Below, piece after piece: positions 48,100 through 58,619 of a stretch of DNA of 64,000 nucleotides. The position numbers were made by a program, and so were the translations under genes. Where the stretch lies: assembly GCF_032854445.1 (NCBI RefSeq), contig NC_088300.1, positions 65,758,984 through 65,822,983 of the forward strand. The letters run 5' to 3'. A model generated the notes under the pieces. That model made no database searches. It was not told the origin of the DNA and worked only from the letters and a program-made list of their open reading frames with translations. This DNA comes from Liolophura sinensis (taxonomy: Eukaryota > Mollusca > Polyplacophora > Chitonida > Chitonidae). Every line of letters begins with the position of its first letter. The stretch's first letter is position 1.

Positions 48100-50054
48100 G
48101 ACAATGAAAAGAAAGAAAAAACACTGCTCTCAAATAGAAGTGCTGGGCCACATGTATAGAGAGAATGTGCCTGGATCTACTCGTCCTGCCACCAAACAGA
48201 ATTAGAATATACGCCCTGTAGCCAGCACTTTTCAGTGAACGGGTTTCACGCAATCTAACTCGAAGCTCCTGTGTTATTAGAATTGAAGGTTTTGTCAGTT
48301 TTCTATATGTATGTATGAGGTGGGGTGCGTCATACTTCATTTTTGATGTTGTTTTGGTCATAACCTAAAAACTATACCAAGTACACAATAATCTAGTAGG
48401 CGTCCTAAACAGTGCGTTTATTTAGGTACTTTAAGCAGTTTTTAATTTTGACCTACGTTTAAGCTAATTTCATTGGTCAGTTACAGCACACCTTGCATAC
48501 CAAACGAAAAGTCTTTTAAACAATATATTGCAAATTTACGAGCTGACTATGAATAAAAACAACAAGTTTTTAAACGCATTTTAATGGAAAAACTATCATT
48601 CGTAGTCAAAAATAAAGATCTGTAACTGATCTAAGGACTGACCAGTTTTCAACTGTATAGCTATTACGATATCCAGTCACGTTACATTTGAAAAATGACA
48701 CTAAAATGAGCTTTAACTGCAATTTAAAGAAAAGTCGAGATTTATACAGCTTCTAGTGTACTAGCAGTTGAAAGTCCGGCGTCTTTGCCTTAGCCCGAAA
48801 TCCGAACGCTTAGACGATATTTTGTTTGGTGATAGGAATCTTCGTTAAGGTCTGAACACCATCTCGAGAAGTGGCAGAGCTTCTGTGCAAATTTTTCACT
48901 ATTGGCCCTGTATATCGTGCTAAAATACCACTTCTTAAATACCTGGACGGTTTATCGGTATACCTGCTGCGGTAAGACGTCACATTTGCCGGATCGTTCG
49001 CGGACTTTGAATATGAGACTAAGCGTTCTTTCCTCTCGTCTCCATCGACGCAATAAACCACGTGACACGTACAATGTTGTCTGTTACTTCCAGATTCGCA
49101 GCTCAGAAAAGCGCCGTTGAGAAGATATTCTATCGCGATATAGGTAAATAATTAGCATTCAAGAGGTACGAGGGAACAGGTAACTTTTATGTAACAGTGT
49201 GTCAAGGTGCTAACGACGGCATTTGTCGCCATGTATTTCCTTTTTATTCAATATATACATCCAAGCAACTAAAATCATACGACAAAACGTCCATGTTAGT
49301 GACATCTTAAATTCAAACTTGACCTCTGTACGGGTTAAGCATGACACAGGTATTGACATAGTGTATATGCAGCCAACTAGCAAGTTTCAATCTTGTTTGG
49401 GATAGAGTATTGTTGTAGTTCAACTGTGGGAATCATAAATAGTCTTGCTTTCGTCTTTGCGGTTGAGGTGCAACACTTTACTTTCTCGGTTTTCTCGTTT
49501 ACCTTATGGGTTGAATAAATAAAAAAATATTTCCAAAGGCATATTGAAACACTTTCATTTGTGGAGTTTCAGTCAAAGTCCTGTTTGCTGTCGGAGGACC
49601 AACTGCAAATGTAACCTTTAAAGTAACACAATATTTTAATGATTTATTATTATGTTCCCAGACGGAACATTTTTGACTGTGACATGCAGAAAAAATCTCA
49701 TATGTGTCGTGGTTTCCCGTAGGTCCTGTTTCCTGGTTTCGCCCACTTATAAATCTGGCCACAGAATTGATATATTCACATAAAATATAATAAAATGTGA
49801 TAAAAGACTTACAGCATAGAGAGTAAAAGCAGAGCAGCGAAGACAGTCCCTTAAATAGTAGCAAATTACATGCCCTTTAGCAATATGGGTCAAGCAGAAT
49901 AAGGTAAATAAACTGCACTAATGTTAACTGCAAAGCATCAGACGTCACTGGTGTAGAATTACTCAAAATGTTGTGTTGTCATGACACCGAGAAGTAAGTA
50001 AATATATCACTTTCAGAAGTGTTCAGAGTTCGGTTCCAACCTGATATTATTTTT
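48100..50054. other. Non-coding interval, nothing recognised
   Basis: Open frames on both strands (for example 48810-49061 minus and 49499-49864 minus) show no family motif and no convincing chain of splice sites. Confidence 0.4.
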
Positions 50055-50405
50055 TCGGACAGTAGGCTTGGGTCCCACTTCTGACACCTTTTGGTCAGAG
50101 CAGAGACTCGGATCTTACCTCTGCCATCATTTGTTCGGAGAGAAGACTTGGGTCCCACTTCTGACACTTTTGCTCGGGGCAGAGACTCGGATCTTACCTC
50201 TGCCATCATTTGTTCGGAGAGAAGACTTGGGTCCCACTTCTGACACTTTTGCTCGGGGCAGAGACTCGGATCTTACCTCTGCCATCATTTGTTCGGAGAG
50301 AAGACTTGGGTCCCACTTCTGACACTTTTGCTCGGAGCAGACTCTGATCTCACTTCTGATACCGCTTGTTCGGAAAGTAGGCTTAAGTCCCACTCCTGAC
50401 ACTTT
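50055..50405. repeat. 79-bp minisatellite (about 4.3 copies)
   Basis: GTCCCACTTCTGACAC recurs at 50072, 50152, 50231 and 50310, with a diverged copy near 50387, giving spacing of 80, 79, 79 and 77 bp. Each full unit contains GGATCTTACCTCTGCCATCA, which on the minus strand reads GCAGAG|GTAAGATCC, a good 5' splice-site consensus. Both strands are open across the array, but only as repeat translation. Confidence 0.92.
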
Positions 50406-50461
50406 CTTGGTAGCATGAGTTAATGTTAGCTAACACAGTTAATGCGTGACACCTTACGTTA

Positions 50462-50745
50462 AGACATAACAGACATTCGTATACCAGCCGTCAACAAATA
50501 AAGACGTTACACGTCAATAATCGCCAGGCCAATTCCCAAAAAGAACACAAAGAACACAAAGAACATAAGAAAATATATAAAGTACGAAAATAGGACGGAA
50601 TCATGCAAAGAGAAGCAGTCAACAGTTTTCAATGATGCTGGAAAGACGCAAGGTATGTTCGTGTACCATGATAGTATATCAGTTGTCGATAACAAAATAT
50701 GTATGTCAGTTGGGCTTTGATTGCAACTGTTCATATAACCAACGC
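50462..50745 (-). repeat. Unclassified dispersed repeat, copy 1 (inverted relative to 52445)
   Basis: Read on the minus strand this segment matches 52445-52752 over nearly its whole length: ATATGAACAGTTGCAATCAA, AACTGTTGACTGCTTCTCTT, GATTCCGTCCTATTTTCGTA, then GGTTGACGGCTGG-type sequence and CGAATGTCTGTT. Identity is imperfect with small indels. No terminal repeat or coding frame is obvious. Confidence 0.78.
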
Positions 50746-52444
50746 GACGTTCTAATTCAACACAATGAATATACTGTCCGCAATCACAGTCATTAGACAA
50801 TCATGAAGCAGAGCGCCAGAGATTCTGAACGCCCTGTTCATATTTACTCACAAGAGAATTATACTCATTGTAAAACTTAAGAAACTTGGAGTGAAGGCGT
50901 TTAATTTAATAACCTTGACACACTAATTTTTGTAGTAATAACAGGTGACGTTGGTTGAATTCGTCACATAACACAAAACACGCAGGATCTATCAAACAAA
51001 GGCGAGATATCTGCACGCCATATGCAGGACCCGTCGGCATAATGCTGTCCAAGCAACGATAATTTACAGTGTCAAAATTGAAACTATTCCTCTGGTCGTA
51101 CAGTTTGCGAGGGAGAAAACCGTTTTGATCAAATATAGGTCCAGATAAGATGTAGTACCTGGAGTGTCTGTGGTTTCCTTGAAATCCAGCGAAGGTGAGT
51201 AAATATCTTCAACAGCCTTTGCTATATATGGATTGTTTAAAGCCAGCAGATCACAAAAACATTACCAAATGTGAAAAAGGTATTTGCTGCAGAATGTGGT
51301 CAAACGTCATGGACCATTTGACCAGTAGAAAGGTTTAGCCACGCTTGTATCTGAGCAACTATCATTATGAGTGAGGCCATAGCATATAAAGGACTAAAGT
51401 ATATAAAGTAAACCCTGGGCAGCGACGTAGCCTAAGTGTGATAGTTAGCAAATATAGTCACACGTAACAGGGGTAGGTTTTAGGGTTTATCCTAACTGTT
51501 TCATGTTAACGCTCAAATAGCGGCAGCTTATACATCCTCTAGCACCTATTATGCAAAACAGGCACTGATGTTCATTGCACCGAATTTATTAGACGTCATT
51601 GGTCTAAAAGTACTCGAAATGCCATTTCGTTATCACATGTAATAAACACTTACATAAAAACGTGTCAAAGTATATTTCATATGCTATCAGTGTCTAATTT
51701 ACCTCTCAGTCTGAACAAAGCATCTGGAATTTCATCAGTATGAAAGCACCAAGACTGTCTATTATTTACGTCACGTTTCACATAAAATACAGGTCACCGT
51801 ACAATATAAAGGACATCCATATTTTGTTTCACACGCACCGCTAAGCGGCCGACGCTTTATATTCATGTAATACCCCTAGGCCCGTCTTTTTTGCAGACTG
51901 TTTTGCTAAATGTTTGTGCCCTCTTAAATATGCACCCAGCCTTGTTGTTTACTTTGACGACACGCTCATATGTTACCAAAGTGCCGTCAGCTAGAGACAA
52001 ATGCTAGACCTTTGCAACTGGCCTACATACGGTCTTCACAACCAACAATTAACATGCATATACCGATATACTTGGTATACAGAAATATCTACATGTATTA
52101 TTCGTTGTAGAGTATACGACACTCAATATGCAGGCTCATAGACGCTTAGACGCTGTATGTACGCATAGATTCATAGCATGTCAGAAATCTTAATGCAAAA
52201 TTTATTATCTTATAAACTTGTTTATTGTATACTTTTCCATCACAATAGAAATAGTACATTTTTCAGTATCCAGAGTTGGAAATAGATATGTAAATAAGCA
52301 AGCTATTTCATCACTTTAAGACAACAATTTTCACCTGTTTGTACAGGTTTCTCCCTCCAACTTCAATGAAGTTGGTACAATAATCTTAATTTTGCTAGCG
52401 GTACAACTTTGATGAGCGAAACTACTGCATGGTATTCTACTAAA

Positions 52445-52752
52445 CTTGGGATATATGAACAGTTGCAATCAAAGTGCAACTGACACACACATATCGACAA
52501 CTTATATTCTAGCATGGTACACAATTTGAATACAGATTTCACTCAGTCGCCTAGAACACACCTTGTGTCTTCCCTACATGATTGACAACTGTTGACCGCT
52601 TCTCTTTGTATGATTCCGTCCTATTTTCGTACTTTAAACCCTTTTTAGTTCTTTGGTGGTTTGTATTAAACGTCGTTTTGGGGAAATTGGCCTTGCGACT
52701 ATTGACGTGGAAAGTCCTTATTGGTTGACGGCTGGAATGCGAATGTCTGTTT
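52445..52752 (+). repeat. Unclassified dispersed repeat, copy 2
   Basis: Plus-strand partner of 50462-50745; the two form a ~300-bp inverted repeat with about 1.7 kb between them. The left half (ATCAAAGTGCAACT...GGTACACAATTTG...GATTTCACTCA...CCTTGTGTCTT) also matches 3561-3692 in an ANAPC1 intron, which shows that this is a dispersed family rather than a local inversion. Confidence 0.78.
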
Positions 52753-52924
52753 CGACGCATAGATTTTAAGCCCTGTTCTTGTTTAATGGCGATCATTCAG
52801 TGATTCGTCTTTCTAAGAGAACCCTGTAATGATTATAAGCTAAAATGCAGAACTCTTGAGTTCATATAGTTAATATAAAACTTGTCGAAGCTCTGTACTA
52901 CTGACGCCAGAAGGTAATATGTAC

Positions 52925-53947
52925 CAAGAATTAGGGCGCTTGACAACCACTCCCATGCCTCTTCCACAGTCGGGTGCCTCGAATAAAAACTCCCCTGATT
53001 TCTGCAGTGTAACATTATATTAATACAGAATATATGTTCTGGCGCTCTAAATTGTTCATGTGAAGCAGCACGAGAAACAAAGTATAATTGTTTAATTTTT
53101 AACTCATTTCTGTTACAGTTTAGAAACGCGCCATGTGTTGATGTTTTGTTTTCATAAAAATTAAATTAAAACATAACTAAAGAGATGTGTTTACTATAGT
53201 AAACAAGGCAGATGCTTACACAGTAACGTGTTGGATATTTTCAGAAAATTCAAACAGTTCAGTAACCACGTTTATATTAAGTGTAAAAAGCCACAAACAC
53301 GCAAACGTGGCATGGCACATCACGCCAATACAGTATTGTACACTATTCTCATTGGCCACCTGAAATACAGCACTGATAACTTACAGCACTGATAATTACT
53401 AGGGAGGGAGGTATTGGTTTGTGATGGCGTTTTCCCTTCAAAATAGTAATAATAACCAGTTACTTGGATAAATAAATACTTATACATGTACGTGTCTGGA
53501 TATGTATATGTATATGCGAAGATTTTAATATGATTAGTTGTATGTGGTTACAGCATGGTGAGATGAGTAGTGTTAGCGTAAAAGAGGTTGACAATTACTG
53601 ACTGCAATTAACTAACACACATGACAGAGTGTCTGCCAGCAACCTGCGGATGATCGTACTATATTCTGAGAAATACACTGAAAAATAATTAATGCCAGTA
53701 ATAATATATCAGGTTATCCAAAACACAAAAAACCTGTACACACCAAATCCGGTTTTCTCTAGTAGGTTTGTCAGTTCCATATCTTCAATTTCGCTTGATA
53801 TTTCTGCCAAATATCCACCACATTGTCGACAATAATCAACAGCAGTTTCATACAGCGCGCTTTTGGAATCCTAATAAAAACAATAGCCGGATACCGTCCC
53901 GGTGAAATGGGATGGACATGTCATTGGTGACGTCATTGGTAAGATTT
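52925..53947 (-). pseudogene. C-type lectin-like domain gene remnant with in-frame stop and frameshift
   Basis: On the minus strand, exon 53947-53744 reads TCPSHFTGTVSGYCFY, then TAG (53871-53873), then in the same frame DSKSALYETAVDYCRQ and GGYLAEISSEIEDMEL, the classic start of a C-type lectin-like fold (first cysteines, WxxA/YxxA helix, GGxLAEI). The next exon (from 53001 down to about 52925) joins in phase and reads IRGVFIRGT, but the expected continuation TVEEAWEWLSS lies in another frame, as if one base were lost near 52975. The rest of the domain (WND and last cysteines) was not found. The stop and frameshift together argue for a pseudogene; an assembly error could explain one but hardly both. 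Confidence 0.72.
53070..53330 (+). repeat. Unclassified dispersed repeat, copy 2
   Basis: Partner of 36690-36960 in the same orientation, diverged but collinear for about 260 bp. It lies directly upstream (plus coordinates) of the lectin-like pseudogene exon at 53744. Confidence 0.6.
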
Positions 53948-54484
53948 CTGTGGCAGATAACGTCACAACAGACACTCCTGTCTGATTATACTCTTGCTGT
54001 TCTCTTGCACGTAATATCAGAGTTGTCCAATCGGTGTCTACAACAAACACTCCTGTTCCCGCTGATAATTCACACAAGTTTTTATTCTTAGAGAAACTGA
54101 TCATGGAACACCCATCAGTCAGAGAGCATGCGCTTGTGCACTGTATGCCACTGGGCTTTGAGATCGTGAGGAGATGTAGAGAGAAAGGCCCCAGTTCAGG
54201 TTTTCTTCTGTACTGTGCTGCGGAAGATAGTTCTGGAACACTACAAGCTTAAAGTTAATTTAGCAAAGGGAAATGTAGACACAGGGCGGCGGAACGTGAT
54301 GTCGTGGTACAATTTGCCGGGTGGGCGGAGGGGGGGGGGGGACGTAAGGAACGGCAGTAGGCCTATTATTCCAGGCCGTGCAGTAGATGAGGACGCAGAG
54401 ACCATCCAGACCCCCAAAATTCTGTTCTTTCCAAAATCAGCATAGACGCATTTTAGGAAATTTCCGGTGATATTATTTCATTAT

Positions 54485-54540
54485 TTACGCCGAAGTTAAG
54501 AATATTTCACTTATACGACGGCAGCCAGCTCTCCGGTGAA
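54485..54540 (-). repeat. SINE family A fragment (inverted)
   Basis: ACGCCGAAGTTAAGAATATT + TCACTTATACGACGGC matches the reverse complement of the family A 3' part. Confidence 0.65.
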
Positions 54541-55498
54541 ATGGAAAGTTGTAATAAAAATGGAAAGTTGTAATAAAAAGTTGGGATAAACTCCATATTT
54601 GTCCTTTTTTCACCCACGTTTTATTTATTTTTTAAAAATGAATATTAATAAACTTTGCTCTCTTTATATGTTATGTATTTGTAATTCCCACATTCAAACG
54701 TCTATATCGGACTGAAAGTCTAGAAGCTTTGGGTTTAGTATAGTTCGTATAAAAATTCATAAGCCGAATACAATACTCCGACATCTGGAGTTTTAATAAT
54801 CATCTAGAGAGGATCCCGAGCTCAGGTGAGGATCCCGAGCTCAGGCGAGGACCTCGAGGTCAGGCTCAAAACAAAGCGAGTTTGGAATCTCCGGCGCGCG
54901 GAATCTGCGATCAGCAAGTGGCGCTACGCGACAATATTAAATTCTTCTTTGCAAGGATAGTGAGACGCTTGTCAACTTGTCTTGTGACAAACTTTGGCCC
55001 AATGTGATGATCTACAGCCAATTATGTTGGGCACGAAACGTAGATATACGTCGAAATTCAAATTCTGATTAAGTTTTCTTCCTTCGTCTTAAAGATAGAG
55101 GAGCAAATTATGGAAGGTGATAACAGTCGAGATGGTAAAAGTTACAAATGGAATCATGGGTCAGGTTTGTTACTAAAAAATTACAACAATACTGCAAGAA
55201 TCTTAATTAGGCTTATGCAAATCCACGGCAGGTTAAGACAGACAGCTTGAGCTAGGCCTGTATACTTTCTACGGTTTCTTTCATTTGGGGGTGGTTTGGG
55301 TTTGAGGGCGGGGTGAGTGTTAAGACTTAAGTCCCTGACATCCGTGCTTTTTCTACCTGTTACATGTATTCCAGTGTGATCAATTTGTCGTTTCCTTTGT
55401 AGATATGAAAAACAGAAAGGTTAATAATCTGCTGAATGCTATAGCATTAATATACTGCATAGAGGCGTATATAACTTGAACTGGTATATCTTTAATGT

Positions 55499-55706
55499 GC
55501 GCGGTTGCTGTGAGTTCAAGTCCAGTTCACTGTGAGTTCAAGTCCAGCTCATGCTGGCTTCCTCTCCGGCTGTACGTGGGAAGGTTTACCAGCAACCTGC
55601 GGATGGTCCCCTGGGCTCTGCCTGGTTTCCACCCACCATAATGCTGGCCGCCGACATATAAGTGAAATATTCTTGAGCACGGCATAAAACACCAATCAAA
55701 TAAATC
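55499..55706 (+). repeat. SINE family A with internal 18-22-bp duplication
   Basis: CACTGTGAGTTCAAGTCCAG-type box B is present twice in a row (55508-55527 and 55529-55549); then the normal body and tail GCACGGCATAAAACACC follow. Confidence 0.85.
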
Positions 55707-56119
55707 TTTAATGTGAAATAAAATCAAATATGTTATCGAACAAAAAAAACTAGAAATATCGAGATTTGGGTTTCTGAATATATTTAAGATGCCATAAACT
55801 ACTTACTTATTTATTTGTTTACTTGTCATTTAACGCTATCCTCACGAATTTTGCACTTATACGTTGGCGATCACTTTGTGTGTTGAGGAAACCGGAGTGC
55901 CATGTAGGTCAAACCAATATGGTTTAAACGACATTTGAAAACTTACTGACGAACTGTCTCACATGTGACGCACATGTACAGATAAGCGCACCATAATGCT
56001 GGTCGACAAATGATATTCTGTAAACGTTAAATGGTTCAAACAGCCACAGGAGACGTCGGCGACTGCTTATTGTCACCAAGGGCTAAGAACACAAAGATCA
56101 GAAGAATCTACAAATTTTC

Positions 56120-56215
56120 TTTCCAAGGCCTGGCTCGAACCTGTACCCCGCGTGTCCCAGCTGTTGAAAAGTAATCACCTTCAGCTGACTACTTGATCAC
56201 GACTGGCTCCCTAAT
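56120..56215 (-). repeat. tRNA-like remnant (minus strand)
   Basis: On the minus strand GGTACAGGTTCGAGCCAGGC contains a consensus-like box B, preceded by a worn head CCAGTCGTGATCAAGTAG. Likely a SINE head rather than a functional tRNA. Confidence 0.4.
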
Positions 56216-56693
56216 GGCAACCGCCTACAGTTCTGCACTCGGTGTTTTCAGACTGTCGCCCCACATTCATTTGTTATAGTTTGAAGTGTTTCCTATTATT
56301 GAGAAAATAAAGGGTTCCCTCGGGGCAAAACTGTTCAAGACTGATGAGCTACTAACGAATTTAAAGGCAGGGTGAAATACGGTGGCCTTTTCCGACCACA
56401 TCAAAGTGGTAAGAATTCCCCTTGTTTGTCTACTTTAGGGCTATTATAGTAAGGACTGAAATAATTGTATGTGCTTAAAGTAATGTGAAAGAATTTTTCA
56501 TTTCGGAAGCATAAACCCATTAGAACCCATAAACACCTCAGAAAATAATCGCTTTTATGCAATTTCTTGTAAAATAAAAATGTAAGAAAAAATTAAATAA
56601 GTATTCCTGGTTCTCGGTTGCTTTTCATTATTTTTCCCTTTATGCACAATTTAAAGAACAGTTTGTGTTTTAAAGCATGTATACATAACTTAC

Positions 56694-56747
56694 CAGGTTT
56701 GAAACTGCCTGTAGAAGACTAAGGAATATCAGACACCACTTCCTCAT
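56694..56747 (-). CDS. Putative signal-peptide first exon (minus strand)
   Basis: ATG at 56747-56745 opens 18 codons, MRKWCLIFLSLLQAVSNL, ended by a near-perfect donor CTG|GTAAGT. This is a typical secretory signal peptide. It lies 2.7 kb upstream of the lectin-like exon on the same strand and could be its first exon, but it ends in phase 0 whereas the acceptor chosen at 53947 needs one carried-over base, so a further exon or a different acceptor would be required. Confidence 0.45.
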
Positions 56748-57394
56748 GGTTGTATTGCCTGATTGAACGGAGTCGAGTAAGACGCTGAAGTGACCCTTTT
56801 AGGACTGGCACATATACCACGACTTGCTTATGATTTTTTGTGAAAAAGTAAAATCATTTCTTTTCTTCGCATTAGAAACACGTGTGCCCTAAGTAAATTT
56901 GTCCACACAGATTAAGCAATTATTTTCTACTTTCTATGGGAACTAAAGTTCCAGTGTTCTTCTTGGATACTCTGAGAAATCTATGCCTCTTACAATGAAC
57001 ACCTGACATCCACGCAGTCCATCCCACGATTGTTCCTCCGCACTTTTAGTTAATTGCGCGGAAGCTTCTCATATATTAGAGGGTTATTGATTACACAGGC
57101 ATCTTTGTGCTCCTGTCAACGGTTGCTTTGAATCACCCGAGGATATTGATCCGTATAGAAACGGAGGGGAAAATGTTTTACTTCCAAACAGTCCTCATTT
57201 GCACTGTAAGGGTTGATGACATTGAAGTGCCCGTGGCAAACCAATGACCTTTGGCAAGTTACTGCATGACAAACATTCTTCTCTGCGACGCACACTTGTG
57301 CGCTAAATCAGTACTAGGCAAGCAGCTTCTTTATTTTTCCAAAGCCCTCACGAACATGAAGAGATGGGAGAATTTAGAAATTTATTGTTCAGTT

Positions 57395-57475
57395 CAGGGA
57401 TTCAACCTGGATTTCGTGTACTAGTCTCTAATTTGCGTCCCGCCTTTCCTCTGAGCTATGTGCCTTCCCAGTTAA
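57395..57475 (-). repeat. tRNA-like remnant (minus strand)
   Basis: On the minus strand GCACATAGCTCAGAGGAAAG resembles box A and CCAGGTTGAATCCCTGAACT box B, about 55 nt apart. I could not fold a full cloverleaf by eye, so a tRNA pseudogene or SINE head is more likely than a working tRNA. It lies just before the 57.5-kb minisatellite. Confidence 0.4.
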
Positions 57476-57479
57476 ACAT

Positions 57480-58610
57480 CTACATTGAAACGTTGTCCAC
57501 AAGGTCATGGTGAAGCATAGTCCGCATGGACAATGACGAGGCATTGTCCTCAAGGTCATGAAGGGGTATTGTCCACAAGATCATGGTAAGACATTGTCCA
57601 CAAGGTCATGGGACGTTGTTCACAAGGTTATAATGAGATATAGTCCACAAGGTCATGATGGGGTATTGTCCACAAGATCATAATAAGACATTGTCCACAA
57701 GGCCATGAGACGTTGTTCACAAGGTCATGATGAGATACAGTCCACAAGACCATGATGATGCGTTGCCCACAAGGTCATGGTGAATCATTATAAGCACGGT
57801 CATGTGGAAAAATTGGCTACAGGATCATGGTGAGACATTGTCCACAAGGTAATAATGAGGCATTGTCTAAAAGGCCATGGTGAAAAATTGTCAATACAAT
57901 CATGGTGGGACATTGTTCACAAGGTAATTGTGAAACATTGTCAGCACGGTCTTTGTGAGGCATGGTTCACAAGGCCATGGTGAAACATTGTCAACACTGT
58001 CATGGTGAAACATTGTCAACACTGTCATGTGAAACATTGTCAACACGGTCATGGTGAAACATTGTCAACACGATCATGGTGAAACACTGTCAACACGGCC
58101 ATGGTAAACATTGTCATGGTCATGGTGAAAGATTGTCCACAATGTGGTGGTGCAACATTGTCATGGTCAAATATCATTAACAATTTCATGGTGTGACATT
58201 GCCCACAAAGTCATGATGAGTCATTTTCCACAAGGCCATGGTGAAACATTGTCCAGAAGGCATAGGTGAAACATTGTCCACAGAGTCATGGTGAAACATT
58301 GACTCATAGTAAAACGTTGTCTACAAGGTCATGGTGAAACATTGTCTACAGGGTCATGGTGAAACAGTGACTCCTGGTAAAACGTTGTCTACAAGGTCAT
58401 GGTGAAACATTGTCTACAGAGTCATGGTGAAACAGTGACTCCTGGTAAAACATTGTCCACAAGGTCATGGTGAAACACTGACTCTTGGTAAAACATTGTC
58501 CACAAGGTCATGGTGAAACATTGTCTACAGGGTCATGGTGAAACATTGTCAACATGATCATAGTGAAACATTGTCAACATGATCATGGTGAAACACTGTC
58601 AACATGGTGA
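57480..58610. repeat. 1.1-kb degenerate minisatellite, ~25-bp unit
   Basis: The unit is close to GGTCATGGTGAAACATTGTC + CACAA, with variants GTCAACACGGTCATGGTG, GTCTACAGGGTCATGGTG and a longer 80-bp block (TGACTCCTGGTAAAACATTG type) in the right third. Left-hand copies (57480-57900) are more diverged than right-hand ones (58000-58600), suggesting growth from the right. About 45 units by eye. Confidence 0.93.
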
Positions 58611-58619
58611 AGCTACTGC

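Larger units (their letters stand above)
54000..56693. other. Interval holding SINE fragments, no gene confirmed
   Basis: Contains SINE pieces at 54485-54540 and 55499-55706 and a tRNA-like segment at 56120-56215. A plus-strand frame at 54091-54252 has an acceptor-like start (TTATTCTTAG) and a reasonable peptide (EIVRRCREKG), but no partner exon or family match was recognised. Confidence 0.4.

Noticed and set aside
48810-49061. Minus-strand 83-aa frame
   Set aside because: Starts near an acceptor-like site, but the peptide has no recognisable motif and no linked exon.
51720-51760. Possible small minus-strand exon (WCFHTDEIPDALFRLR)
   Set aside because: Short, with a weak acceptor and no neighbouring exon in phase.
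54034-54252. Plus-strand frame with a plausible peptide (HPSVREHALVHCMPLGFEIV)
   Set aside because: It has an acceptor-like start, but no partner exon, family motif or downstream donor in a consistent phase could be shown.
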